This document shows positions 1 through 8,508 of a stretch of DNA of 64,000 bases, in pieces. Position 1 is the stretch's first letter. Each line of letters opens with the position of its first letter. The notes under the pieces were generated by a model. The model was not told the DNA's origin. It saw nothing but the letters and a program-made list of their open reading frames with translations, and ran no database searches. This DNA comes from Caballeronia choica (GTDB lineage Bacteria; Pseudomonadota; Gammaproteobacteria; Burkholderiales; Burkholderiaceae): the NCBI RefSeq assembly GCF_001544535.1, contig NZ_FCON02000006.1, positions 81,799 to 145,798 on the forward strand. The letters run 5' to 3'. The translations under genes were made by a program, and so were the position numbers.

Positions 1-892
1 ACATCCAGGCGTAGTTCATATTGCGCAACTGCGTGCGCAATGGACTCGCGATGTGGATGAAATCACCTTCGTTCGAGCGCGCGGCACAACCACCGAACAA
101 CGGTGCGTGCAGGAAATTCCTTCGCAGATCTTTATTGTGTGTGAAGCCGCCGGTCGCGAAGATGACCGCTTTTCGGGCGCCGAGGCGGACGTTGTTGCCT
201 TCAACATCGGTCGCTTCGATGCCGGCCACTTCGTTGGCCTTGTTGAGAATGACACGCTGTACCCTGAGACCTGTACGAACGTCTACGCCGTCGCGTTGGG
301 CGGCGGCGTGCATGGAATGAATTGCGACCTTTCCGCCGTCGGACATGGATTCACAAGCATTCGCAGGCACCAGCACGCGGCCTTGGGGCGCGGTGTTTTC
401 CGGCAGCTCGGCCCAATAGTCCGTGACACCGGGCAAATGCCGATACTCCAGCGCGCCGCGCTCGTGAAGCAATTCGGCCGCGGGAGACGCACTGTCGTAG
501 ATTGCACTGAAGGCTTCGAATTCCCAGGTCTCGAGTCCGAGATGCGGATCCGTGGGATCGTAGTGTTCGGGGCGCGCGAGGCGTGCCATATATCGCAGGC
601 AGTCCTCTTTTCGGTCTTCGATTCCTGCCTCGCGCATAGGTCGATTGTTCGGTACCCAGTACCAGAAGGCAGCTTTCCTGGCGGTGCCACCGACGGTCGC
701 TGCCTTCTCGACGAGCGCGACCGAATTCCCAAGCCATCGAGAAAAAAGCGCAGCGGGGAACCCTCCGCCGCCAGCCCCGACAACAACGACATCGAATACG
801 GCGTCGAACGCTTCAATTGAATCGCGATCCAGCCGCTCAATTGACGCGGGAGCAGCATTCTCGCGGAGCGCCCATTGTTTTGCATTCTGCAT
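1..892 (-). CDS. FAD-dependent oxidoreductase, KstD/fumarate-reductase-like (partial, runs off left edge)
   Basis: Reading in from the minus strand, the frame opens at an ATG at 892 preceded by an AGGAGG ribosome site and stays open to the window edge, so about 297 N-terminal residues are visible and the C-terminus is missing. Residues 39-44 are a GAGGGG dinucleotide-binding loop after a hydrophobic beta strand, E62 is the expected ribose-binding acid, and a GGTA segment follows near residue 68. This matches the FAD_binding_2 family (3-ketosteroid-delta1-dehydrogenases, fumarate reductase flavoproteins), which desaturate or reduce C-C bonds. It is last in the visible minus-strand operon starting at 5683, 230 bp after the BKACE gene. 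The substrate cannot be read from sequence. Confidence 0.85.
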   Translation of the reverse strand, partial: MQNAKQWALRENAAPASIERLDRDSIEAFDAVFDVVVVGAGGGGFPAALFSRWLGNSVALVEKAATVGGTARKAAFWYWVPNNRPMREAGIEDRKEDCLRYMARLARPEHYDPTDPHLGLETWEFEAFSAIYDSASPAAELLHERGALEYRHLPGVTDYWAELPENTAPQGRVLVPANACESMSDGGKVAIHSMHAAAQRDGVDVRTGLRVQRVILNKANEVAGIEATDVEGNNVRLGARKAVIFATGGFTHNKDLRRNFLHAPLFGGCAARSNEGDFIHIASPLRTQLRNMNYAWM

Positions 893-1122
893 TGTCTTCC
901 TCCTTGTTTACGTCATCGACGCCTCGCGCTGTCGAAACGCGTACGCCACGGTTGTGCCAGGCAGAAATGTTCAAAGCAACGCGAACATGTAATCGTAAGT
1001 CGTAGTACTAAATGAAATGCATCGGCAACACCACGCTTTTTCGGTCTCTTGTCGTAAGGATGCGAATCCGTAGAGCAACGGCGCGACGGCCACGTCAACG
1101 CAAAGGGCTTTCCGCCCTCGCT

Positions 1123-2046
1123 TTAGAATCCGACGTTTTCCCGCCCTTTGAGATTCAAGAGCGCGCGTGCTTCATCCGGAGTCGCGACTCCAAGCGAAAG
1201 CGCTTCGATGATGCTGCGAACGCGCCGTACCTGGGTAGCATTGTCCGGTGCGAGCTTGCCGGGGCCATCCCACAACGAGTCTTCGAGTCCCACCCGCACG
1301 TTTCCGCCGACGGAGGCAGAAATAGCCGCGAAAGGCATCTGGCTGCGCCCGGCTCCGAGCACGGACCAGACGTAATCCTTGCCAAACAACCGGTCCGCCG
1401 TGCGACGCATGTGCATCAGATCTTCCATATGTGCGCCAATGCCGCCGCGCAGCCCGAACACTGACTGAATAAGAAGGGGCGGCTTGACGAGTGCACGGTC
1501 AAGAAAGTGCGCGGCCGTATAGAGATGACCAACGTCATAGCACTCGATCTCGAAGCGAGTATCGTTCTCGCTGCACGACTGCAGGATGTAGGCAATATCC
1601 TTGAACGTGTTCTTGAATATGCGATCGTCGCTTCCTTCGAGATAGGGGCGTTCCCAGTCGTGTTTGAACGTCTTGAACCGCCCGAGCATTTCGTACAGCC
1701 CGAAGTTCATCGATCCCATGTTGAGTGACGCCAGTTCAGGTCGCAGTTGAAGCGCGGGCTGCAACCGCTCCTCGACCGTCATCGTCGGTGCGCCACCGGT
1801 GGTGATGTTGATGACAACGTCCGACGCCTCCTTGATGGCGGGCACAAAGCGGCGGAAAAGCTCAGGGTCCTGTGAGGGGCGGCCGTCATTGGGATCGCGC
1901 GCGTGCAAGTGTACGATCGCGGCGCCGGCCTGAGCTGCTTCTATTGCGCTATGCGCGATTTCGTCTGGCGTAACGGGAAGATAAGGCGACATCGACGGGG
2001 TATGGATAGCGCCCGTTATGGCGCAGGTAACGATGACCTTGTTCAC
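1123..2046 (-). CDS. BKACE (DUF849) beta-keto acid cleavage enzyme
   Basis: A 307-residue protein of the beta-keto acid cleavage enzyme family (Kce-like, DUF849). These enzymes use a zinc ion to condense a beta-keto acid with acetyl-CoA and release acetoacetate plus a new CoA ester. The N-terminal strand KVIVTCAITGA is typical of the family, and H46 and H48 of the VHLHARDP motif are the expected zinc ligands. The start is taken as GTG at 2046, which overlaps the TGA of the upstream VOC gene (GTGA) and gives the usual family N-terminus; an upstream TTG or ATG would add unrelated residues. Position in a ring-cleavage operon suggests it processes a keto-acid fragment of the ring product. The substrate is unknown. 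Confidence 0.85.
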   Translation of the reverse strand: MNKVIVTCAITGAIHTPSMSPYLPVTPDEIAHSAIEAAQAGAAIVHLHARDPNDGRPSQDPELFRRFVPAIKEASDVVINITTGGAPTMTVEERLQPALQLRPELASLNMGSMNFGLYEMLGRFKTFKHDWERPYLEGSDDRIFKNTFKDIAYILQSCSENDTRFEIECYDVGHLYTAAHFLDRALVKPPLLIQSVFGLRGGIGAHMEDLMHMRRTADRLFGKDYVWSVLGAGRSQMPFAAISASVGGNVRVGLEDSLWDGPGKLAPDNATQVRRVRSIIEALSLGVATPDEARALLNLKGRENVGF

Positions 2047-2993
2047 TTGGAGGCCTCGCTTTCCGTGTTCTCGAAGAAGTAGTCCGGCACGTCCGGCCCC
2101 CACAGGTAAAGCGAATCGTCAGGCGGATGATTTCCGCCAGGCCACCGACCGCCGGGTGCGACGAAGTCGATGTCGGCCGAATACTCCCAGTACGATCCCC
2201 ACGGGTCGCGGACGTAATGAAAGTAGTTCGAGCCGAGCACGTGCCGGCCGACGCCCCAACCTTTTGAGTAGCCGGCCCGCTGCATCTGCATCTTGCCGAG
2301 TCCAACGTGATTGATGTCGGGAACGTCCCACGCGCTGTGATGCCATCCCTTTGCCGATCCCTGAGCAAATGCGATCATGTGGTGGTCGCTGCCGTGCGGC
2401 GCGTGCATGAACGCGACAATGCCCTCTGCGCCATCGGACAGGCGCACTCCAATCGAGCGCTCATAAAAACTGACTGTGCGCTGGATGTCCGGCGTGAACA
2501 TCAGGACGTGGGAGAGACGCATTGGGCGAATCGGCTCCGCGTCCTTGCGTGCGTTCGCTCCGCGCAGTCGTGGCAACCCGTTCCCCGGATTGAGGGGCGG
2601 CTTGAAGTTGGGCGACGTCTTAGGTCCGACCTTGAGCTGCAGCAGATTGCCATCCGGATCTTCGAACCAGAAGCCTTCACGGTTCGCAGCGTCGGACCGC
2701 GGCTCGGCTGGACGGCCGCCTGCTTCGAGGATCTGGGTGCGAATCGTGGAAAAATCGTCTTTGAAGCAATTCAGCGATAAATAGGCCAACCGCTTGCGCG
2801 TGCCGGCGAAAATCCGCACCCAGACGTGGTCGCTTCCGGCAGCGCGAAGCAATAGCTGGCTTTTGTTTTCTTCGACTTGAAACCCAAAAGCGGTCAGGAA
2901 TTCCTTCGCTTCTTCGAGTTGTGGAACTTCGAGTGCGAAGTGATCGATTGAGTGCACGCCAGCGACTCCCGCGCTAGTGATTGTCGTTGACAT
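2043..2993 (-). CDS. Two-domain VOC protein, probable extradiol-type dioxygenase
   Basis: The protein has 316 residues with two vicinal-oxygen-chelate domains (about residues 12-125 and 157-280), as in type I extradiol ring-cleavage dioxygenases such as BphC. In the C-terminal domain H162, H219 and E270 stand where the Fe(II)-binding two-His-one-Glu triad is expected, and Y260 precedes the Glu. The enzyme would open a catechol-like ring made by the flavin hydroxylase encoded just upstream (3-bp gap at 2994-2996). The neighbouring FAH-fold hydrolase supports a meta-cleavage route. A non-oxygenase VOC role (lyase or epimerase) cannot be excluded without structural comparison. Confidence 0.8.
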   Translation of the reverse strand: MSTTITSAGVAGVHSIDHFALEVPQLEEAKEFLTAFGFQVEENKSQLLLRAAGSDHVWVRIFAGTRKRLAYLSLNCFKDDFSTIRTQILEAGGRPAEPRSDAANREGFWFEDPDGNLLQLKVGPKTSPNFKPPLNPGNGLPRLRGANARKDAEPIRPMRLSHVLMFTPDIQRTVSFYERSIGVRLSDGAEGIVAFMHAPHGSDHHMIAFAQGSAKGWHHSAWDVPDINHVGLGKMQMQRAGYSKGWGVGRHVLGSNYFHYVRDPWGSYWEYSADIDFVAPGGRWPGGNHPPDDSLYLWGPDVPDYFFENTESEASK

Positions 2994-2996
2994 GGT

Positions 2997-4802
2997 TCAC
3001 TCCCTCTCGACAAGCGCTTGGGCCGCAGCGCGGGAGGTTAGGGCGGAAGCGCCTCGCGGCTGTCGTCCGAGGATCTGCGCGAAAACGCGCCGCAAGGCTC
3101 CGACAGGGTCGGCGACCAACTCATTTGCCCGGAAGGCGATAAAGCGGTCCGGCCGCACAAGTATGCAACCGTTGTCCTCGATCTCGCGTAGGTCGGCCCA
3201 ACGGCCATACACGTCCAGGTTGGGTGTGCCGTGAGCGATTACGACACCGTTCGTGGAAACGCCGAATTCATCGCCGACTTGTTGAAGTGCGTCGACCCAA
3301 GGCTGTCCACCGGCGCCGGTCAAGAGGCCAAAAGAGCCGCGGCCCACCAGATCCAGCGTGGAGAGGCGATCGGTGCCTTGTTGAATCCATGCGTGGGGGA
3401 TGTACGCGCCCGGCGTGGTGGTCGGGTGATAGTAAAGTTCCGCGTCGCGCGATGGCTCAGGGAAGCGCGCGCCATCTCGCACGACTGCAGATGAGGTATA
3501 CCGCTGGCCCAGTTCGACACCGTGGCAATTGAACTGGTAGTTCTGCAGGTCGATCGCCGACGCAAGTTCCTTCCTGCGTTTTCGGCCGATGTCCGAATCT
3601 GAAAAGAGCTCGGTCAATGCGGCCTGTCCGTCTTGCACGCTTTGGCCATCGCTAAAACCCAAGGCTTGCGAAATCGGAAGCATCTCTCCCACAGACTTGA
3701 TTGCCCGCGTCACGACCTGCTCCGCAACCGGTTGCCGCTCGTCGGAGTAGGTCTGCAACAACGAAGGCGCGGCCTGTCCCTTGACGATCAACGCGAGCTT
3801 CCATGCCAGATTGAAAGCGTCTTGAACCGACGTATTCGACCCGAGACCGTTTGCCGGGGGGTGGCGGTGCGCAGCGTCACCCGCGATCGCGACGCGTCCT
3901 TTCACCATGCTGCGCGCATACATCCGGTTGATCGTCCACTTCGATACGGACTTCACTCGTACCGGGATATCGGGGTCGCCGATCGTGGCGCGAGCGCGGG
4001 CGATAACCGCTTCGTCGCTCAGGTCGGGTTCGCCCTCGTCGGGGTTATACATCGACACCATCACCCATTCGTTCCACGGCCGCACACTGATCCAAACCCC
4101 GCTTCCGACCCAGTAGTCGCGGCCGGGCTGATACATCCAGTACAGCACGCCCGGACGGTGCGCGCAGTATTGGCTCAGATCTACTTCGAGCCAGCAGTTC
4201 AGCGCGCATCCAAGACCCATCTCGCCTTCGAGCTCAAAGCCGAGATCCTTGACCACCACGCTTTGCGCACCGTCGGCGCCGACCGCGTAGTCGGAAATCA
4301 CCTCGATTTCTTCCCCCGTCACGCGATCGACAAGACGGGAAAACACCGCCTCCTCAGTCTGACGAATCGACACCAGTTCGGTGTTGAACAGGACCTGGGC
4401 CCCGAATTCCCGCGCGGCCGTCAGTATGACGGGCTCCAGCAAATGCTGGGGCGCATTGCACATTTCGGACGGGCTGGCCATCTCGTAGTCGGCCTTTCGC
4501 TTTTCACCCGTGCCCCAGGTTTGAAGGCGGCCGAGTTCGGTGCCAGTGAAACTCGTAGCCCAGACATTGTTTGTCATCAACTGGTTCGAGGTGGCGATCC
4601 CGCGCACGCGCTCTTCAATGCCCAGGTCGCGAAACACTTCGATGGTTCGTTGATTTGTGATGTGAGCGCGCGGCGAATGAGCGGTGCCCGGGTACCGCGT
4701 AATGGCGAGAACTTCGACTCCGTATTTAGCCAGCAGTGCGGCGGTCGTCAGTCCTGCGGGGCCGGCACCAACAACCAATACCGGTACGCGAATTTGTCTC
4801 AT
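2997..4802 (-). CDS. FAD-dependent aromatic hydroxylase (PheA/TfdB family monooxygenase)
   Basis: A 601-residue class A flavoprotein monooxygenase. GAGPAG at residues 12-17 binds the ADP part of FAD, GADG at 175-178 is the DG motif for FAD/NADPH, and AGDAAHRHPP around 307-316 is the GD motif that holds the ribityl chain. The C-terminal thioredoxin-like domain of phenol-hydroxylase-type enzymes is consistent with the length. Such enzymes hydroxylate phenols with NAD(P)H and O2. The start at 4802 follows a GGAGGA site and gives the canonical N-terminus; the longer reading frame to 4943 is rejected. It probably makes the diol opened by the downstream VOC enzyme. Confidence 0.9.
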   Translation of the reverse strand: MRQIRVPVLVVGAGPAGLTTAALLAKYGVEVLAITRYPGTAHSPRAHITNQRTIEVFRDLGIEERVRGIATSNQLMTNNVWATSFTGTELGRLQTWGTGEKRKADYEMASPSEMCNAPQHLLEPVILTAAREFGAQVLFNTELVSIRQTEEAVFSRLVDRVTGEEIEVISDYAVGADGAQSVVVKDLGFELEGEMGLGCALNCWLEVDLSQYCAHRPGVLYWMYQPGRDYWVGSGVWISVRPWNEWVMVSMYNPDEGEPDLSDEAVIARARATIGDPDIPVRVKSVSKWTINRMYARSMVKGRVAIAGDAAHRHPPANGLGSNTSVQDAFNLAWKLALIVKGQAAPSLLQTYSDERQPVAEQVVTRAIKSVGEMLPISQALGFSDGQSVQDGQAALTELFSDSDIGRKRRKELASAIDLQNYQFNCHGVELGQRYTSSAVVRDGARFPEPSRDAELYYHPTTTPGAYIPHAWIQQGTDRLSTLDLVGRGSFGLLTGAGGQPWVDALQQVGDEFGVSTNGVVIAHGTPNLDVYGRWADLREIEDNGCILVRPDRFIAFRANELVADPVGALRRVFAQILGRQPRGASALTSRAAAQALVERE

Positions 4803-4831
4803 AGTTCCTCCGATTCCTGGATGCCGGCCGG

Positions 4832-5683
4832 TCAGTTCGTCGGCTGCTCGTCTTGCACGATATTTTTCAGTACGCCAAGCCCTTCGATCTCGACTTCGCA
4901 AACATCGCCGTGACGCATGATCAGCTTCGGATCTCGCGCCCAACCGACACCGGCCGGCGTGCCGCTGACGATGACATCGCCCGGTGCGAGGGTAATCGCC
5001 TCGCTGATGATGGCGATGAGACTTGCGACGTCGAACACCAGGTCGCTGGTGTTGGCCGTCTGCACGACCTTTCCGTTTAACCGGGTCTCCAACTTCAATC
5101 CCGCTCCGCCGGCGGGCAACTCGTCCGCAGTGACGAAAGTCGGTCCGAAAGCGCCTGTGCCATCAAAATTCTTTCCGATGGTCCACTGCGGTGCCTTGAA
5201 TTGGTACTCGCGAACCGAGCCATCGTTGAAGATCGAGTATCCTGCAACGCAATCCAACGCGTGCGCCCGGGAAATGTGGCGGCCGCCGCGCCCGAGAATG
5301 ACCGCCAATTCACCTTCGAAGTCCAGCGAGTCGGACACGAGCGGACGGATCATCGGCGCCAGATGTCCGATCAGGCTGCTGTCGAAGCGGGGGAAAAAGG
5401 TTGGGTAGGTTTGCGGCTCGAACTTGCTTTCTTTCGTGTGGTCTGCGTAGTTCAGGCCCACGCAGATGATCTTGCCCGGACGGGTGAGAGGAGGCAGCCA
5501 GGTCACCGAGTCGACCGGGTACTTCGTGCCGGCCCCGATGCTCGCGTTTGCAAATGCGGTCAAGTCCGTGCCGGCCGCGAGCAACGCTTCGAGCGAAAAA
5601 TCGCCCAAAGAAGTGATCGTCGGGCCCTGCAGGACGCCGAGCAGTCGTTGTTGCCCGTCGGGCGAAAAATGTACGTATCGCAT
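4832..5683 (-). CDS. Fumarylacetoacetate hydrolase family protein
   Basis: A 283-residue FAH-fold enzyme and the first gene of the minus-strand operon. Family features are the VGLNYADHTKES segment, the metal-binding acidic stretch in DFEGELAVILG, FNDGSVREYQ and GKNFDGTGAFGP, and a C-terminal GTPAGVGWAR. FAH-domain enzymes hydrolyse acylpyruvates or decarboxylate/hydrate meta-cleavage products using Mg2+ or Mn2+. The ATG at 5683 matches the usual MRYVxF N-terminus; the upstream TTG at 5767 would run through the promoter region. Next to a hydroxylase and an extradiol-type enzyme it most likely hydrolyses the ring-cleavage product. Confidence 0.9.
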   Translation of the reverse strand: MRYVHFSPDGQQRLLGVLQGPTITSLGDFSLEALLAAGTDLTAFANASIGAGTKYPVDSVTWLPPLTRPGKIICVGLNYADHTKESKFEPQTYPTFFPRFDSSLIGHLAPMIRPLVSDSLDFEGELAVILGRGGRHISRAHALDCVAGYSIFNDGSVREYQFKAPQWTIGKNFDGTGAFGPTFVTADELPAGGAGLKLETRLNGKVVQTANTSDLVFDVASLIAIISEAITLAPGDVIVSGTPAGVGWARDPKLIMRHGDVCEVEIEGLGVLKNIVQDEQPTN

Positions 5684-5744
5684 CACATCTCCATGGTTCC
5701 AGAGGACGTTCGTCGTCAAACGCCAGTGATGCAAATGTAGAAAA

Positions 5745-5772
5745 AATATATATTTCTGTCTTTGCATGTTAA
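5745..5772 (-). promoter_or_regulatory. Candidate sigma70 promoter of the minus-strand catabolic operon
   Basis: On the minus strand TTAACA (5772-5767) and TATATT (5750-5745) are separated by 16 bp, upstream of the FAH gene at 5683. A perfect 12-bp palindrome AAATATATATTT (5744-5755) overlaps the -10 and could be a regulator site. The call rests on consensus match only. Confidence 0.5.
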
Positions 5773-5780
5773 CCCTGATA

Positions 5781-5809
5781 TTGAATATAAACTTTGCTTC
5801 GCCTATAAT
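5781..5809 (+). promoter_or_regulatory. Candidate sigma70 promoter of the GntR gene
   Basis: TTGAAT (5781-5786) and a perfect TATAAT (5804-5809) are separated by 17 bp, just ahead of the GntR start at 5831. The short distance means transcription would begin almost at the ribosome site. It is back to back with the opposite-strand promoter at 5745-5772, a usual layout for a local autoregulated repressor. Confidence 0.6.
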
Positions 5810-5830
5810 TCGTCAAAACGGGAGGACTTT

Positions 5831-6577
5831 GTGGACGATACGTACGACACGCCAGGCGCAACTTCCCGCTCGATGGCCTCAGTGTTGAGCGAAGCGATCC
5901 TCGAGGACATCGTCGCGGGCGTACTGCCGCCTGGCTCGAAGCTTAAGATCCGTGAGCTGGCGGACCGCTATCAAGCGGGCGTGATCCCGATCAGGGAGGC
6001 GCTGTCACGGCTGGCGATGAGCGGTTTTGTCGAAGCTGAGGATCAACGCGGTTTTCGTGTGACGAAAGTTTCTCGCGCTGACCTGGAAGACATCACGGCC
6101 GTACGTCAGCGCATCGAATGCGATGCACTGCGTGACGCCATCGAGAGTGGAAACCTCGAATGGGAGGGAGCGTTGCTGGCGGCCTATCACCAGGTCAATA
6201 GCCTGCCGTCGATCCTTAAGGATCCGGACCGGGTAAACCCGGTGTGGGAACGCGCGCACGACAAGTTCCATGAAACCTTGCTGGCGGGGTGTCGATCGAA
6301 GTGGCTTAAGCACTTTGCGGCGACGTTGCGCATCCAGACGACCCGCTACCGGCATCAGTCGATCCATAACCCGCATGCGGCTTCGCGCGACGTTGCGGGA
6401 GAGCACGAGGCGATCGTAAGGGCGGTGCTTGCGCGTGACGCTGAGCGCGCGTGCGAACTGTTGACGAAGCATTTTGCCGCGACGACTGAGTTGGTGCTCG
6501 AGGACATCGCTCACGGAAAGGCCGGAAAGAACGATGGTGCAGTGCGCGGTCGCGCCCAGGTACGGTCATCTGCGTGA
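5831..6577 (+). CDS. GntR family transcriptional regulator, FCD (FadR) subfamily
   Basis: A 248-residue regulator with an N-terminal winged helix-turn-helix (about residues 15-80, with PPGSKLKIRELADRYQ and IPIREALSRLAMSGFVE) and a C-terminal all-helical FCD ligand domain (about 90-225), whose metal/ligand residues include the DKFHETLL and GEHEAI segments. The GTG at 5831 is preferred because GGGAGGA lies seven bases upstream; the TTG at 5762 has no ribosome site and overlaps the promoter. It is transcribed divergently from the hydroxylase/FAH operon and most likely represses it until the pathway substrate binds. Confidence 0.88.
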   Translation: MDDTYDTPGATSRSMASVLSEAILEDIVAGVLPPGSKLKIRELADRYQAGVIPIREALSRLAMSGFVEAEDQRGFRVTKVSRADLEDITAVRQRIECDALRDAIESGNLEWEGALLAAYHQVNSLPSILKDPDRVNPVWERAHDKFHETLLAGCRSKWLKHFAATLRIQTTRYRHQSIHNPHAASRDVAGEHEAIVRAVLARDAERACELLTKHFAATTELVLEDIAHGKAGKNDGAVRGRAQVRSSA

Positions 6578-6752
6578 TGCTGCGAGCTATCGATGTCGCA
6601 GTGTCCGCACGGCCGCACGCGGGTTGTGCGTGATATCGACATAGTTGGCGCAAGAGATTCTCGGCAGTCGCGGGGCAGATATAGATCAGTAATCCGAAGT
6701 AATCGCGTCATGGAAAATTTCCGGAGAGGGTCCTTTAGCGAAGGAGAAGCTG

Positions 6753-6995
6753 GTGAGCACCGTTGAGAAGTCTTTGCGTTTGCTGATCGATAAATGGTTT
6801 GACCCAACCACAGTGTCACGAGTTCGCCTGTCGCGCTTTGGTCGAACGTGGTCGAACGGTAACCGTGTTGTACGGGTAGAGGCGCTGCCACTGGAAAGTT
6901 CAATCGCAATTTTCTTCTTTCAGCACCGCGATGGCACCTGGCGGGTTTTCCCGCCCGGGCCGGAACGTCCGTCGATGTGGAACGGGTACCTTTGA
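6753..6995 (+). CDS. Small hypothetical protein
   Basis: The 80-residue frame opens with GTG at 6753 behind an AAGGAG ribosome site. The sequence is basic in its first half and has a central hydrophobic strand (VRVEALPLESSIAIFFF) followed by an aromatic and proline-rich tail. I recall similar short proteins as conserved hypotheticals in Burkholderiales, but no function is known to me. It stands alone between the GntR gene and the SDR gene, and the flanking 6578-6752 and 6996-7096 stretches show nothing clear. Confidence 0.5.
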   Translation: MSTVEKSLRLLIDKWFDPTTVSRVRLSRFGRTWSNGNRVVRVEALPLESSIAIFFFQHRDGTWRVFPPGPERPSMWNGYL

Positions 6996-7096
6996 CGATC
7001 ACATTCAGCGTCGCGTCATTGCAGACCGAACTTCTACGCTGGCCGGCACGATAGGTATCGAGCCCATGATGCCGGGCCGGCGGGCCCGTCGACCCC

Positions 7097-7825
7097 TTAT
7101 TGTGCCAAGTACCCGCCATCGATTATCAACTCACTGCCAGTGATAAAGCTCGCCTCATCGCTTGCGAGAAAACAACTGCCGTAAGCCACCTCGCGCGGTG
7201 TACCCGCTCGCCCCATCGGCGTGGCGCTAATTACAGCCTGGGTGATCTCGCCAGCCTGTCGGTCGATAAGGGGTGTGTGGATAATCCCCGGATGAACCGA
7301 ATTGACGCGGATATTCTCCTTGGCATAGGTGATCGCAGCATTCTTGGTCAACGACCGCACCGCCCCCTTGGCCGCCTGATAACCGGCCGCGCCTACGACG
7401 CCGCCGATGCCCCAGATTGAGGAAATATTGACAATAGACCCTTTACCTGCGCTGCGCATATGCGGTATTACTTCGCGCATCCCTAGAAAAACACTCGTTT
7501 GATCCACGGAAATAACGTGATTCCAGTCTTCCAGGGTGAATTCATGAATGGCATTGTAAGAGCCGCCAATGCCAGCGTTGTTGACCAGAATGTCGACGCG
7601 ACCGAACTTCTGAAGCGTCTGATGGACAACTGACTGCCAGTCACTCTCTTTCGTTACGTCGTGGCTCATGAACACAATCGTTTCATTAGCATAGGGCGTA
7701 GCTGGCTGAACAATGTCTGTGGCAATGACTTGCGCCCCCTCTGCGGCGAACAGCTCCGCCGTCTCGCGGCCCATGCCCATTGACGCTCCTGTGACGATTG
7801 CCACCTTGTCAGTAAGTCTTTTCAT
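7097..7825 (-). CDS. SDR family NAD(P)-dependent oxidoreductase
   Basis: A 242-residue classical short-chain dehydrogenase/reductase. Residues 13-19 are the GASMGMG nucleotide loop, NNAG lies near residue 87, the catalytic Ser is in NISSIWG and the catalytic YxxxK is YQAAK. The C-terminal GSELIIDGGYLAQ is typical. D40 of the TDIV turn after the second beta strand suggests NAD(H) preference. It oxidises a secondary alcohol or reduces a ketone; the substrate is unknown. The start at 7825 has AAGG about 11 bases upstream. Upstream are fragments of other genes (7.98-8.37 kb), so it may be a survivor of a larger cluster. Confidence 0.9.
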   Translation of the reverse strand: MKRLTDKVAIVTGASMGMGRETAELFAAEGAQVIATDIVQPATPYANETIVFMSHDVTKESDWQSVVHQTLQKFGRVDILVNNAGIGGSYNAIHEFTLEDWNHVISVDQTSVFLGMREVIPHMRSAGKGSIVNISSIWGIGGVVGAAGYQAAKGAVRSLTKNAAITYAKENIRVNSVHPGIIHTPLIDRQAGEITQAVISATPMGRAGTPREVAYGSCFLASDEASFITGSELIIDGGYLAQ

Positions 7826-7983
7826 ACGTCGTCGCCTTATGGAGGTGTGTGAGTAACACGTTGAAATTGTTTGTAGATATCCTAACGAATGCCCATCGGG
7901 TTAGAGGACAAGAACGTGAGGACCTAATGGACCGCGAACTTTGGCGCATTGGCTGCGCAAGGTCGGCCCTCCGACACAATGAA

Positions 7984-8037
7984 TGCATAGAAAGAAAAGT
8001 CGTCGTCATCACCGGCGCAAGCAGCGATCCCATGTGA
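7984..8037 (+). pseudogene. SDR N-terminal fragment
   Basis: In the frame ending with TGA at 8035-8037 the peptide IERKVVVITGASS is a classical SDR first beta strand plus the start of the nucleotide loop. It breaks off before the GIG of the loop, so nothing functional remains. The fragment abuts another cut N-terminus (8034-8168), which points to a deletion junction. Confidence 0.6.
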
Positions 8038-8168
8038 CCGATTCAAGTCCCGACAGGCTGAACGACGAGAGGTTCGATGTCGTCGTGGTCGGTGCAGGAC
8101 CGGGAGATCTTGCGGCTGCGGTTCTTCAGTCTCTTCATCAATATCTGGCGTCCATGAGTGAAGCTTAG
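8034..8168 (+). pseudogene. FAD/NAD-binding oxidoreductase N-terminal fragment
   Basis: A frame from GTG at 8034 encodes 44 residues with RFDVVVVGAGPGDLAAAV, a Rossmann FAD-binding strand and GxGxxG-like loop about 15 residues from the start, then runs into unrelated sequence and a TAG. Flavoproteins of this type are 400-600 residues long, so this is the first tenth of a lost gene. Confidence 0.65.
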
Positions 8169-8368
8169 TCGCGGTTGTGGTCTTCGGATGACGCGATGCG
8201 GGCGAAGTTCGGATCGCCGCTCCCGAGAAGCGTTTCGTAATCGATGTCGCCGATCAGCTCAACCTGATCGTTGTAGCCGAAGTACGAACCCGCGACCGCG
8301 TTCAGCGGGGTGAAGGGGCAATCGTTGACGCGATTCCGGTCGAGTCCGTCCTCGAAGAAATTGATCAT
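8165..8368 (-). pseudogene. Possible acyl-CoA synthetase N-terminal fragment
   Basis: A 67-residue minus-strand frame begins FEDGLDRNRVNDCPFTPL within its first 22 residues. This resembles the FxxGLxRNxxNxxPLTPL opening of AMP-binding acyl-CoA synthetases, followed by a GYNDQVELIGDIDY stretch comparable to the first beta hairpin. The protein then ends, far short of the ~540 residues of the family. It might also be a free-standing small protein; no good ribosome site is visible. Confidence 0.4.
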
Positions 8369-8508
8369 TGCATTGGGCCTTGTTTGTAGATGCGGGCGCG
8401 GTTTCGTATCTGGATCCCCGCTGGGAATAAGGAATTCCTGGAACGGCTACTTCGGGTGGACGTCGTTCTGAAGACGGCGTCACTCAACTGACCAAGACGC
8501 GCAGCGCA

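Noticed and set aside
53-820. A 255-codon plus-strand frame at the left edge
   Set aside because: It is the antisense of the flavoprotein, whose minus-strand frame carries the FAD-binding motif and runs past the edge.
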